Source: Candidatus Altarchaeota archaeon (GTDB lineage: Archaea > Altiarchaeota > Altiarchaeia > IMC4 > QMZM01). From it: a stretch of DNA of 64,000 nucleotides. The notes below the pieces were generated by a model. It searched no databases. It was not told the origin of the DNA and saw nothing but the letters and a program-made list of their open reading frames with translations. Position 1 is the first letter of the stretch, and the number at the start of each line of letters is the position of its first letter. The translations under genes and the position numbers were made by a program. This document shows positions 8,076-17,199 of the stretch, piece after piece. The stretch lies in assembly GCA_016931955.1 (NCBI GenBank), contig JAFGDV010000002.1:1-64000 (forward strand). The letters are read 5' to 3'.

Positions 8076-9850
8076 TGGAAGTTGTTCCGCCCGCATCCAT
8101 ATTCCTACTGGGGGCTTTTCTGGTACCCCTCCTAAAAGGGAGATTAAAGAAGGCTTATCTATTGTCTATTCCGCTTCTTGCCCTTATCGATCTTGTTTTT
8201 ATTAAACCCCAGACCAGTTATGTCATCTCCTTCCTGAACATGGATTTGATTCTCCTCCAAGCAGACGGACTAAGCCTTTTTGTAGGCTCTATCTTTGTTA
8301 TAATAGGATTTCTGTGTATTCTCTATTCCCTCAACGTGAGGGAGGACGGTCAGCACTTCTCCTCTCTCTGGTATATTGGCAGCTCCCTGGGCGTGGTTTT
8401 TGCAGGAGACCTCTTTTCTCTCTTGTTTTTCTGGGAGATTATGGCGGTTTCTTCCGTATTCTTGATCTGGTACCAGAAGGGTAGGGAATCGATTGACGCC
8501 GGATTCCGATACATCCTGATGCACATCTTTGGGGGGAGCTGTCTGCTGGCGGGAACAGTAATACACTACTCAACCACGAAGTCTATTGCAGTATCATCCA
8601 TAGATCCTGGCATCTCTTACATACTTATCCTGATCGGCGTCGGCCTCAATGCCGTGTTCATACCCCTCCACACATGGCTTCCAGATGCCTATCCAAAGGC
8701 AACCATTACCGGAGCGGTCTTCATGTCGGTGTACACTACAAAAACAGGGGTATATGTTCTCGCCAGAATGTTTCCCGGGGTTGAAGCAGTGGCTTACATG
8801 GGTGGATTGATGGCGCTCTACGGCGTCACCTTCGCTCTATTGCAGAACGACGTGAGGAAACTGCTCTCCTATCACATCATCAGCCAGGTTGGCTACATGG
8901 TCGCAGGCATCGGCTTGGGAACCGCCCTAGGCATCAATGGGGGATTGGCTCACCTCTTCAACAACATCCTCTATAAGACCCTGCTCTTCATGTGTGCAGG
9001 CGCCATGATCTATAGGACAGGAAAGAGCAATCTAACAGAGCTCGGCGGCCTGGCGAGGAAGATGCCCATAACTGCTACCCTGTTTGTAATAGCTGCTCTC
9101 TCCATTTCAGGTGTCGTCGGATTCAACGGATTCGTAAGTAAGGGTATGGTATTAGAAGCGTCTCATTCCCTGTCAATTGTTTGGTTGTTGTTGGAGTTGG
9201 CTTCTGTTGGAACGCTCCTCTCCTTCCTGAAGGTAGGGTATTATGGATTCTTCAGAAAAAATGAAATCGATGCAAAGGAAGCCCCTCAGATCATGCTCGT
9301 CGCTATGTTGATAATTGCCTTCTTGTGCATCATTATTGGCCTCTATCCTGATCTACTCCTCAGCATTCTTCCCTACTCAACCGAGTATCATCCCTTTTCT
9401 CCGACGCATGTCTTGGGGGCTTCGCAGCTGCTGATGGTGACTGGCATATTCTTTTTGGTTGGTCTGCGAGTATTCAGCCCACATGACAGAGTCACCTTCG
9501 ACTTCGATTACATCTACGGGAAACTTGCTGGATTGTTTCTGTGGTTCTGTAGGGATCCTATGATTGAATTAGCGTCAGCCTTAGACAGGATGGCTGTAAA
9601 AGCAGCCAATTCTTTCCTCTGGTTTTGTATGAATCCTAGGAGGGCTATAGACTACCTCCCCCACAGACTCCACCTCTTCTATCTAGAATTGGTGAGGGCT
9701 GAGCATGCAATAGAGGTCAGGGTAAGGCTTGACGAACAGAGGATAAAGCACATGAAAAGACGCGAACAGATAAGCATAAGCGTCACAATACTTTTGGTTA
9801 TATTAATACTATTATTGTATCTATTTATCTACGAGTTCGGAATCATCTAA
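8075..9850 (+). CDS. Large MnhD/NuoL-type antiporter subunit (third of three) with extended C-terminus
   Basis: A 591-residue member of the NuoL/M/N family. Channel landmarks are kept: the Glu in LFFWEIMAV, PLHTWLPDAYPKATITGA, a Lys in VYTTKTGVY, and the Lys in NNILYKTLLF. After the antiporter fold, about 120 residues contain two copies of a FLWFC-x-x-P motif, a charged helical stretch, and a final membrane helix (about 565-588). This extension could be a lateral amphipathic helix as in NuoL. Its TAA abuts the stop of the convergent PEP carboxykinase with no gap. Confidence 0.88.
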   Translation: MEVVPPASIFLLGAFLVPLLKGRLKKAYLLSIPLLALIDLVFIKPQTSYVISFLNMDLILLQADGLSLFVGSIFVIIGFLCILYSLNVREDGQHFSSLWYIGSSLGVVFAGDLFSLLFFWEIMAVSSVFLIWYQKGRESIDAGFRYILMHIFGGSCLLAGTVIHYSTTKSIAVSSIDPGISYILILIGVGLNAVFIPLHTWLPDAYPKATITGAVFMSVYTTKTGVYVLARMFPGVEAVAYMGGLMALYGVTFALLQNDVRKLLSYHIISQVGYMVAGIGLGTALGINGGLAHLFNNILYKTLLFMCAGAMIYRTGKSNLTELGGLARKMPITATLFVIAALSISGVVGFNGFVSKGMVLEASHSLSIVWLLLELASVGTLLSFLKVGYYGFFRKNEIDAKEAPQIMLVAMLIIAFLCIIIGLYPDLLLSILPYSTEYHPFSPTHVLGASQLLMVTGIFFLVGLRVFSPHDRVTFDFDYIYGKLAGLFLWFCRDPMIELASALDRMAVKAANSFLWFCMNPRRAIDYLPHRLHLFYLELVRAEHAIEVRVRLDEQRIKHMKRREQISISVTILLVILILLLYLFIYEFGII

Positions 9851-11725
9851 CTATATGAATTTCTCAGGGGTTATGTAGTACCCATATTCTTCTCTTGCTT
9901 TTTCCAGCCTCTTTTCCTGCTCCTCCAGTGCCTTCAAGAGGGCTTCTGGTGTGTTCAACACCTTCTCTCTGTAGAACTCCTTCACCCTCTCGATCCTCGA
10001 CAGATTCTCTGGAACCCTGATAGTGAATATCTCAGCATAGGCCTCCTCCTTGAAGCCTTGGTTGACCACCTTCTTGAATAACGGTTTCAGGTCCTCATAT
10101 CTTGGTATTAATCCAACTGGTGTTTTTATGGCTTCGACGTCTTCATGTACTCGAAGCTCCATCCACTTAAGCCAGACCCGCTTCGCCACCTTATCCGTTA
10201 GAGGATTTCCTTCAAAGTCTCTCAGGAAGTAGTTCACTGCAAAAATCTTTGGCACATACCTCAGCCCCTTGCCGAAGTCCAAGTAATTCCAGATGTATCT
10301 GCTCAAGGGTATGGACAGGAAATCATGGTTCGACATGGGATCCAGTTTCCTGACACCTGATTTGCCGAGTGTTGCAGCAGTCGTCTCCGACTCCAAGGAT
10401 GCTCCCATTATAAGAATACCATGCTCCCAATTGAATGCCTCCATAACGGGAACAGAGGTGTGAGAGTCCCGCCCGCCATAGATTATTCCACCGACTTCAA
10501 CACCTTGTGGATCGTCGATCCTTGAATCGATATTAGGTAGAAGCTTCATGTCAAATGTGAACCTGGCGTTTGGGTGCGATGGAGGAATCTCCACGCCTTC
10601 TGAATCCAGTTTTCCGAGAAACCATTCACCTGAGTGGTTGAAGCCTTTTGTGGGTATTCTCCCATTTTTACCGACCCAGTAGGCTTCCCCCGTCTCATTT
10701 ACCAATATATTGGAAAATATTATTTCCCCCGGATGCGTGAGCACCTGATAGATTATGGGATCATCTCGCGAGTTTATTCCGCCGATTACGCCAAAGACGC
10801 CCCTTTCCACGTTCACCGCCCGCAGCTCACCGTCCATCTTCCGGAGGTATGCTATGTCGTCTCCTACGATGGTTTCTCCGGGCATCATCGAGGTCGAGGT
10901 TTTCCCGCACATTGAAGGAAAAGCCCCCAATAGATAGGTCACCCTGTCATTTGGACCATGTGCGCCCATAACCAGCATGTGTTCTGTGAGCCAGCCCTCA
11001 TGCGATGCCAGATGTATCGCAAGTCTCATCGATAGCTTCTTCAATCCAATAGTGTTCCCTCCATATTGTGTGTTCGCAGAGTATACGATGTTTTCTTTCA
11101 TGTCTATGTAGACCCTCCTCCCGTCTATGTTCTTGCTCACTCCCTTCTCAAGCTCGCCTGCGCTGTGAACTAGGAAAAAGAATCTCTCGCTTTCCCCTAT
11201 TTTCCTGAACTGCTCATATCCTGGACGGTAGAGTAGTCCCTCGCTGTGTGCGACATAGGCTGAGTCCGTCAACTGGGCTGCTGGAATCGAGAACTCTGAA
11301 TCTACAGGTCCTAGGCAGAAGAATTTTATGATCAGCTCCTTACCCTCCATGATGTTCTCTATTATTCCTCTGATCTCTCTAAGGCCTTCGTCTCTGTCGA
11401 TGGCGTTTAGGCTGGAGTCGGATTCAATATCTTTGGGTATGAGAAACATCGTCCCTCTCTTGTCTCTCGCCTGATCGTTGTAGCCGTCAAAGTGTACTGT
11501 ATGTCCCTTGATGGAAAGTTTTCTCTCCTCTCCCTTCCGGATGGCCTGCTCTCTTATGTATTCCTCACACCTCGGACTGTCGTCGCAGACGAACACCTTG
11601 GAGGGATTGCAGAGTTCTATGTATTCCTCAATCAATCTATGAAGTCTCTTGTTCCTTATCTCAGAGAGTTTTCTATAACCTTCTTCACCCAGTCTACCCC
11701 TAACCTTCTCTAACATTTTCGGCAT
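9851..11725 (-). CDS. pckG: Phosphoenolpyruvate carboxykinase (GTP)
   Basis: A 624-residue enzyme that interconverts oxaloacetate plus GTP with phosphoenolpyruvate, CO2 and GDP in the cytoplasm. Recognisable parts are YGGNTIGLKKLSMRLA, the GAFPSMCGKTSTSM segment with the hyper-reactive Cys and nucleotide-binding Lys-Thr, GETIVGDDIAYL for metal binding, and the C-terminal guanine-pocket region around YFLRD. Length is normal for the archaeal GTP family. It appears to be a single-gene transcript, and would link acetate or dicarboxylate carbon to gluconeogenesis together with ApgM elsewhere in the window. Confidence 0.93.
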   Translation of the reverse strand: MPKMLEKVRGRLGEEGYRKLSEIRNKRLHRLIEEYIELCNPSKVFVCDDSPRCEEYIREQAIRKGEERKLSIKGHTVHFDGYNDQARDKRGTMFLIPKDIESDSSLNAIDRDEGLREIRGIIENIMEGKELIIKFFCLGPVDSEFSIPAAQLTDSAYVAHSEGLLYRPGYEQFRKIGESERFFFLVHSAGELEKGVSKNIDGRRVYIDMKENIVYSANTQYGGNTIGLKKLSMRLAIHLASHEGWLTEHMLVMGAHGPNDRVTYLLGAFPSMCGKTSTSMMPGETIVGDDIAYLRKMDGELRAVNVERGVFGVIGGINSRDDPIIYQVLTHPGEIIFSNILVNETGEAYWVGKNGRIPTKGFNHSGEWFLGKLDSEGVEIPPSHPNARFTFDMKLLPNIDSRIDDPQGVEVGGIIYGGRDSHTSVPVMEAFNWEHGILIMGASLESETTAATLGKSGVRKLDPMSNHDFLSIPLSRYIWNYLDFGKGLRYVPKIFAVNYFLRDFEGNPLTDKVAKRVWLKWMELRVHEDVEAIKTPVGLIPRYEDLKPLFKKVVNQGFKEEAYAEIFTIRVPENLSRIERVKEFYREKVLNTPEALLKALEEQEKRLEKAREEYGYYITPEKFI

Positions 11726-11779
11726 AAACTCTAAGGCTGAATTTAACCCCTTATATACTGGTAGGTATTCTTTAAAAAA

Positions 11780-13408
11780 CTAACCACCGAACATCAGCAG
11801 CTCGGGTTTGAAGATCAGGATCAATCCAAGAGACAGCATTATAATGCCCCCCACCAACTTAAGGATCCTCCCCTGTGTTTCGTTCAGCCTCTCAGACTTG
11901 AAGGAGTATACGAAGCTTCCAAGGATTGCGAAGAGGGGTATGACGTAGACTGCTGCATAGAAGGCTGTGAGGATGATGTAGGACAGGGGATTGTTGGGGT
12001 AATTGACCAGCATGGTTTCTATGTACTCCATGGGCAGGATGAACGTGCACCCAAGCTCCACAAGGTTTACCATGGCAGCTAACGCCATTGTTGCCACCGC
12101 CGCGAACAGCAGGTCTCGCTTGGACCTTGCGTTATTCACTTCTCTGACGAGTGCGCCTATTCTCTTGAATATCTTGCCCTGTTTTTCGGCTGACATCGTA
12201 AGCGACACTCCTTTCTTGAAGAAGAAGAAGTCTTTGATGTTTATTATCCCAGCCACCATGGCTATCACTGCAACCAAATACCTGATTATCTCCTTGTATT
12301 CTCCCAGGAGCTCGGTTCTCAGGAACAACAAAACGATGATGAAGAGGAAGTACATGAAGCCAGATGTTAGGATGAATATGGAACCGATGAAGAGCATCTT
12401 TTTCCTTGAGCGCGTATGCGTTAGTATGGACAGCAGGAATGCGAGCACTGCGAAGGCGCATGGGTTGAAGCCGTCAACCAACGCTATGATGAAGGTGAAT
12501 ACTGGGAACGAGAACTGTTTTGCGTAGGCGACTATGTTCATTGAGGGAAGGGATTCAAAGTAGGTGAAGACAAGGGCTATTATAACAAGCAGATACAACG
12601 AGATCCAGTATCTCCTCTGAACGCATGCCCCGAAGACCATGTATGCTACTGGCACGAGCACAAGCAGGACTGCTACTGCAATCACCAGATAATTCGGCTC
12701 GTGGAGGGGGGGCTTCACCAATCCTTCTATCTTGCTCGTCGGTTCTTCGGCGCTTATAACATCCCCTGTCTTAGCATCAAGCTTTACAAGGATGTTAGGG
12801 TAGTTGATGTCTGATTTGATTCTTTCTGGAGTCCACCAGGCAACAAGGTAGACGTCATCGGTCAAGACGACATTCGCTATAACGTCTTTGTGTGAGGAAG
12901 TCAGGTTGCATACGAGGCAGTTTTTTCTCGCAGTCTCCAGTGCGTCTGCCTTTGAGATAACCGTCGAGAAATTCATCAGCTGCCTTACTGCGTTCTCTAT
13001 TTGGTTAGGGCATCCCACGTAGGCATTATATCCCTGATACCAGACGAGGTCGCAGTCCTCTGTATTAAAGCCCACAAATACCGTATTCCCTATGAATGTG
13101 CGAGGCACTCCAACCGCGATTGTATCATATCTCTCACAGAATTCCTCGAACAGCTCCCGGTTTTCTGCTGAATCATAGTAGTTTATCTTCAATTGAGGGT
13201 ACTTTTCCCCGAGTTTATGCAGGTATTCTTTTTCTTCAGCGCAGTGTGGACAAGATTTGTCGAAGAAGAAGTATATCTCCGCATCACTGTCGCTTATCTG
13301 AGCGTCTGCAAGGATGGATGCGATACATATAGACACCAGGGCCAGCGTAAGGAACAATACCATGCCATCCCTTAACCTGCTTTTAATCCCCTTATCAGGA
13401 TACAACAT
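11780..13408 (-). CDS. Exported thioredoxin-like domain fused to CcdA/DsbD-type membrane domain
   Basis: A 542-residue protein. Order: N-terminal signal/anchor helix (about 16-36); thioredoxin-like domain with the redox pair CPHC at residues 53-56; a second CxxC (CLVC) near 165; a beta-rich linker; then about eight membrane helices of the CcdA/DsbD type. The two signature Cys positions of CcdA are present (GFNPCAF and VELGCTF). The role is inferred as carrying reducing equivalents from cytoplasmic thiols across the membrane to extracytoplasmic disulfides. An internal Met at 13363 is an alternative start. The neighbours give no clear partner. Confidence 0.8.
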   Translation of the reverse strand: MLYPDKGIKSRLRDGMVLFLTLALVSICIASILADAQISDSDAEIYFFFDKSCPHCAEEKEYLHKLGEKYPQLKINYYDSAENRELFEEFCERYDTIAVGVPRTFIGNTVFVGFNTEDCDLVWYQGYNAYVGCPNQIENAVRQLMNFSTVISKADALETARKNCLVCNLTSSHKDVIANVVLTDDVYLVAWWTPERIKSDINYPNILVKLDAKTGDVISAEEPTSKIEGLVKPPLHEPNYLVIAVAVLLVLVPVAYMVFGACVQRRYWISLYLLVIIALVFTYFESLPSMNIVAYAKQFSFPVFTFIIALVDGFNPCAFAVLAFLLSILTHTRSRKKMLFIGSIFILTSGFMYFLFIIVLLFLRTELLGEYKEIIRYLVAVIAMVAGIINIKDFFFFKKGVSLTMSAEKQGKIFKRIGALVREVNNARSKRDLLFAAVATMALAAMVNLVELGCTFILPMEYIETMLVNYPNNPLSYIILTAFYAAVYVIPLFAILGSFVYSFKSERLNETQGRILKLVGGIIMLSLGLILIFKPELLMFGG

Positions 13409-13460
13409 TTTAGAATATTAAGATTTTTCATTTAAGTATGACCGACAACGACTTCTTTTT

Positions 13461-14216
13461 TTGTCTCATACAATATTATTGACTGTGGCAGGAAATTTCA
13501 TAGGCACCTCGGGCTGGAGCTATGATCACTGGGCGAACCAGTTCTACCCCAAAGACTTGAACAAGAACCGGTGGCTTGAATTTTACACAGAAAACCTTGA
13601 TTCAGTGGAACTGAATGCCTCCTTCTATAGGCTGCCGAAGAAAAAGACCTTCGAGAACTGGTGGGAGAGAACCCCTGACTGTTTTACTTTCTCCGTTAAG
13701 ATGAGCAGGTACGTGACCCACGTGAAGAGGCTTCTCGACCCAGAAGATTCCCTCAAGGTCTTTTTTGACGCAGTCGGCGGCTTAGGAGAGAAATGCTCTA
13801 CAGTCTTGATCCAGCTGCCGCCCAGCCTCGGGTTCGAAACCGGAAGAGTCAACACATTCCTGGAAGAATTAACCGTCAAGTACGGAGACTACCGATTCAC
13901 CTTCGAATGCAGACATCAGTCCTGGTTCAATGATGGAGTCTATGACCTCCTCAGGAGGTATGGGATCGCCCTTTGTATCTCAGACACACCCTGTTATCCC
14001 TATTCTGAGGAGGTTACCTCTGGTTTTGTCTACGTCAGACTGCACGGCCACGAGCAGCTTTATGCCTCAGACTACAGCGACCAACAACTCAGGGAGTGGG
14101 CTGACAAGATCAGGGCCTGGAACATCGGGGGTAAAGATGTATTCATCTACTTCGATAATGACGCTAATGCTTATGCAGTAAAGAATGCTTTAAGGCTCAG
14201 GGAACTCCTAGAGTGA
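13461..14216 (+). CDS. DUF72 (YecE-like) family protein
   Basis: A protein of about 251 residues with the DUF72 TIM-barrel-like pattern: GTSGWSYDHW near the N-terminus, VELNASFYRLP, FTFSVKMSRYVTH, FECRHQSW, and YVRLHGHEQLY. Family biochemistry is not established. The TTG at 13461 gives the longest form; a GTG at 13485 just before the conserved region may be the real start. Its stop abuts the stop of the convergent membrane-protein gene. Confidence 0.82.
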   Translation: MSHTILLTVAGNFIGTSGWSYDHWANQFYPKDLNKNRWLEFYTENLDSVELNASFYRLPKKKTFENWWERTPDCFTFSVKMSRYVTHVKRLLDPEDSLKVFFDAVGGLGEKCSTVLIQLPPSLGFETGRVNTFLEELTVKYGDYRFTFECRHQSWFNDGVYDLLRRYGIALCISDTPCYPYSEEVTSGFVYVRLHGHEQLYASDYSDQQLREWADKIRAWNIGGKDVFIYFDNDANAYAVKNALRLRELLE

Positions 14217-14669
14217 TTACTTTCTTGCGCCGCCGATTACTGCGCCAATAGCTCCAACTATGAAGCCTAAAACAGGTCCTAAGAGAGCAAATATCACAAC
14301 CTTTGCAAAGACGCCCAGTAAAGCGCCGAGGAAGTACTCTATTAGTGGGTATCCAATCAAGAACTGCTCTATAACCCTGAGCGTTAATGCCTTAACCGCC
14401 TCAAAGAGGGCTGCGATAATCCCCGTAGAGAATCCAGCGAGTAATCCAGCAATCCCTCCGGCTGCTATGGTTCCGCTGTGTTTTTTGGCGGCAGACCATC
14501 CGATGTAGAGGTAGATCATGAGGCCAACTCCCATACCAAAGAGGGTTGGGAACCATGCAATGATCGTAAATATTCGAGAATCCATGCCCAGCATCCAGAG
14601 TAAAGCCAACAATCTGAGAACGAAATCGACAAAGGTATAAAGGAGAGACCACAGGAGGTATATCAACAC
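14217..14669 (-). CDS. Hypothetical four-helix membrane protein
   Basis: A 150-residue, very hydrophobic protein with about four membrane segments and glycine-zipper-like C-terminal helices (VLGFIVGAIGAVIGG). The central region (GGIAGLLAGFSTGIIAALF) resembles small archaeal membrane proteins of unknown function. No catalytic motif is visible. Confidence 0.65.
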   Translation of the reverse strand: MLIYLLWSLLYTFVDFVLRLLALLWMLGMDSRIFTIIAWFPTLFGMGVGLMIYLYIGWSAAKKHSGTIAAGGIAGLLAGFSTGIIAALFEAVKALTLRVIEQFLIGYPLIEYFLGALLGVFAKVVIFALLGPVLGFIVGAIGAVIGGARK

Positions 14670-14747
14670 TGGAATCTTTATTATCTAGAGATACTCCCTA
14701 AATGTTTTGTCGCCGATCATGAGTCATCAAGCTATTATTTTCCCTCC

Positions 14748-14828
14748 CCGTTTAAATACTTGATGCCGAGATAATTTTTAAAGGACGAAACTCAATTATA
14801 GTGATAGATTACTTCTAAGGGGGATAAG
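14748..14828 (+). promoter_or_regulatory. Promoter region of the ferredoxin gene
   Basis: Two TATA-like elements (TTTAAATA at 14752-14759 and an AATTTTTAAA stretch near 14773) precede the gene. A strong ribosome-binding site, AAGGGGG at 14817, lies a few bases before the ATG. Which TATA element is used cannot be decided from sequence. Confidence 0.45.
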
Positions 14829-15014
14829 ATGACTCAGATAAAGATTGACAAAGAGAAGTGTGTTGGCTGCGGCACCTGCGTTGAGACTTGCCCTGTCAAC
14901 TTGTATGCCATGGACGGTGACAAAGCCGCTTTCGTCGGCGACGTAGACGACTGTCTGATCTGCAGAGCATGCGAGGCCGCATGTCCGGCAGCAGCAATAG
15001 AGGTAATAGAATAA
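14829..15014 (+). CDS. 2[4Fe-4S] ferredoxin
   Basis: A 61-residue protein with two complete CxxCxxCxxxCP cluster motifs (CVGCGTCVETCP and CLICRACEAACP), so two [4Fe-4S] clusters. It is a soluble low-potential electron carrier. It is monocistronic with a strong ribosome-binding site, suggesting high expression. It is a plausible partner for the Hdr/Mvh complex encoded 13 kb away; that pairing is inference. Confidence 0.93.
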   Translation: MTQIKIDKEKCVGCGTCVETCPVNLYAMDGDKAAFVGDVDDCLICRACEAACPAAAIEVIE

Positions 15015-15028
15015 GACTTTTTCTATCT

Positions 15029-15060
15029 AAAAAAAAGGGGGCAGGGTTTATACTGCCCTG
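15029..15060 (-). terminator. Hairpin plus T8 terminator of acs (minus strand)
   Basis: GGGCAG (15039-15044) pairs with CTGCCC (15053-15058) across an 8-nt loop. On the minus strand the stem is followed at once by eight T residues (A tract at 15029-15036). The stem overlaps the last codons of the synthetase gene. Confidence 0.6.
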
Positions 15061-16997
15061 TCCAGTTCTTCCACCGCTTCTGGGTTCGCAAGCGTTGATA
15101 TGTCTCCCACGTCTTCTCCAAGAACCTTGGCCTTGATGACTCTCCTCATTATCTTTCCGCTTCTTGTCTTAGGGAGGTCATTGACGAACTTCACAGTGGA
15201 AGGCTTCGCTATCGCTCCCAATTCTTTCCCAACATGGATCCTCAGTTCTTCCTTAAGCTCTGGTGAGGAATTAACTCCTCGTTTCAGTATGACTAAGGCT
15301 TCTATAGCTTCTCCCTTTATAGGGTCTGGCTTCCCCACCACAGCCGCCTCTGCAACAGCCGGATGGCTTACGAGAGCGGATTCGACTTCTGCGCTCCCAA
15401 TCCTGTGGCCTGCAACCTTCAGGACGTCATCAGACCTCCCCTGAATCCAGAAATATCCCTCCTCATCTCTCCTTGCCATGTCGCCTGTCAGATAAACCCC
15501 TGGAAACATAGACCAATACTGTTTATGGTATCTATCAGGATCCCCGTAGACTGTCCTTATCATGGAGGGCCATGGCTTCTTTATCACAAGGTATCCTCCC
15601 TTGTTGGTTATCGACTTACCGTCTTCGTTGTATATGTCTGCTTCAATCCCTGGAAGCGGCTTTGTCGCTGAGCCCGGTTTCAGGGGAGTAACTGGATAGG
15701 GGGATATCATAAAGTTTCCTGTTTCGGTCTGCCACCAGGTGTCCATGATGGGGCATCTTCCCCCGCCAATCATCTGGTGGTACCATACCCATGCCTCGGG
15801 ATTGATCGGTTCACCGACGCTTCCAAGCAGCCTCAAGGAGCTGATGTCGTGTTTCTTTAGCCATTCGTCGCCGAACTTCATGAACATCCGGATAAGTGTA
15901 GGAGCTGTATAGAATATGGTTACCTTGTATCTCTCCACTATCTCCCACATCCTATCCTGTGCCGGATAATCCGGGGCACCCTCGTACATAACTGAGGTCG
16001 CACCTGCCATCAGCGGTGCATACACTATATATGAGTGTCCAGTAACCCAACCAACGTCTGCTGTACACCACCACACATCCCCCCCCCTGAGGTCGAACAC
16101 GTACTTGAGTGTTGTATATACACCGACGGAGTAGCCTCCGTGAACGTGTACTACTCCTTTAGGCTTTCCTGTGGTTCCGGAGGTGTAGAGTATGAATAGC
16201 GGGTCCTCAGAGTCCATTACTTCCGTCTCACACTCTGTGCTTTCATTTTTTACCAGTTCATGCCACCACATGTCCCTGTCTTTCATCGCTACTTCGTTGC
16301 CTGCGTGCTTCACAACAATAAGTCGTTCAACGGCCGGCGCATTCTGTATGGCTTCGTCAGCGCTCTCTTTTAGTGGAACAACACCTCCCCTCCGATAGAA
16401 GCCGTCTACTGTAATTGCTATCTTAGCTCCCGCGTCATTGACCCTCTGCGCGAATGCCTTAGCACTGAACCCGGAGAATACCACTGAGTGTATGGCTCCG
16501 ATCCTAGCACATGCGAGCATGGCTATTGGCAGCTCTGGTATCATAGGCAGATAGATGCTTACCCTGTCTCCCTTCTTCACTCCCAGTCTTTTAAGTGCAT
16601 TAGCGAACCGATTAACCTCTTTATACAGGTCTTCATAGGTCAGTCTCCTGAGCCTGCCGTCCTCGCTCTCCCAGATGTATGCTATCTTCTCCCTCACACC
16701 GGTTTTCATGTGGCGGTCAAGTGCGTTGTGCACTATGTTGCACTTTGCGCCGATAAACCATTTAGCATCTGGAGGATTCCACTCTAGAACATCATCCCAT
16801 GGCTTGTACCATTCCAGCTCCTTGGCCATCTCCTCCCAAAACCATCTATGATCTTCTGCCTTCTCCAGCAGTTCATTGTATGACTTTATATTATGCTCAT
16901 CCATCCACTTTTTGATGTTGCTATCCTCAACTATCCCCTTGGAGGGTTTGAAAACCCTTTTTTCTTTCAATAAAACGTCTAGGTCTTTTTTCTCCAT
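15048..16997 (-). CDS. acs: AMP-forming acetyl-CoA synthetase
   Basis: A protein of about 649 residues that activates acetate with ATP and CoA through acetyl-AMP. Motifs: the P-loop-like [28 protein letters not shown] with the Trp that limits the acyl pocket to short chains, [20 protein letters not shown], and [11 protein letters not shown] with the catalytic Lys that is acetylated for control in bacteria. Near-canonical length. I prefer ATG 16997 (after a GGTG) over GTG 17006. A TATA-like TTTATAAG at 17021-17028 lies about 25 bp upstream of this ATG, so the message may be almost leaderless. Confidence 0.93.
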   Translation of the reverse strand: MEKKDLDVLLKEKRVFKPSKGIVEDSNIKKWMDEHNIKSYNELLEKAEDHRWFWEEMAKELEWYKPWDDVLEWNPPDAKWFIGAKCNIVHNALDRHMKTGVREKIAYIWESEDGRLRRLTYEDLYKEVNRFANALKRLGVKKGDRVSIYLPMIPELPIAMLACARIGAIHSVVFSGFSAKAFAQRVNDAGAKIAITVDGFYRRGGVVPLKESADEAIQNAPAVERLIVVKHAGNEVAMKDRDMWWHELVKNESTECETEVMDSEDPLFILYTSGTTGKPKGVVHVHGGYSVGVYTTLKYVFDLRGGDVWWCTADVGWVTGHSYIVYAPLMAGATSVMYEGAPDYPAQDRMWEIVERYKVTIFYTAPTLIRMFMKFGDEWLKKHDISSLRLLGSVGEPINPEAWVWYHQMIGGGRCPIMDTWWQTETGNFMISPYPVTPLKPGSATKPLPGIEADIYNEDGKSITNKGGYLVIKKPWPSMIRTVYGDPDRYHKQYWSMFPGVYLTGDMARRDEEGYFWIQGRSDDVLKVAGHRIGSAEVESALVSHPAVAEAAVVGKPDPIKGEAIEALVILKRGVNSSPELKEELRIHVGKELGAIAKPSTVKFVNDLPKTRSGKIMRRVIKAKVLGEDVGDISTLANPEAVEELDRAV

Positions 16998-17158
16998 ATT
17001 TTGCACCCTACTACGGCTTTATAAGGAACCCCCTTAGGTAAAACACACAGGAGGTATTGCATCACAACGAATGCAGTTAATTATATGAGCCAGTATTTAA
17101 AGCCATCTGTTTCTGTTCTATCGACCTGTTTAAGTGAATTTTTTGCTTAGGTACTGGT

Positions 17159-17195
17159 AAAAAAAAGGGTGCGTCGGATCTATTCGACGCACACC
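17159..17195 (-). terminator. Hairpin plus T8 terminator of the acs2-OFA operon (minus strand)
   Basis: GTGCGTCG (17169-17176) and CGACGCAC (17185-17192) form a perfect 8-bp stem with an 8-nt loop. Eight T residues follow on the minus strand (A tract 17159-17166). It lies immediately after the stop of the second synthetase at 17200. Confidence 0.7.
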
Positions 17196-17199
17196 AATC

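Noticed and set aside
4918-9850. Reading the MnhD-type genes as complex I (NuoL/M/N)
   Set aside because: The surrounding E, F, G, B and C subunits are Mrp-type, and no NuoB/C/D/H/I-like gene is nearby.
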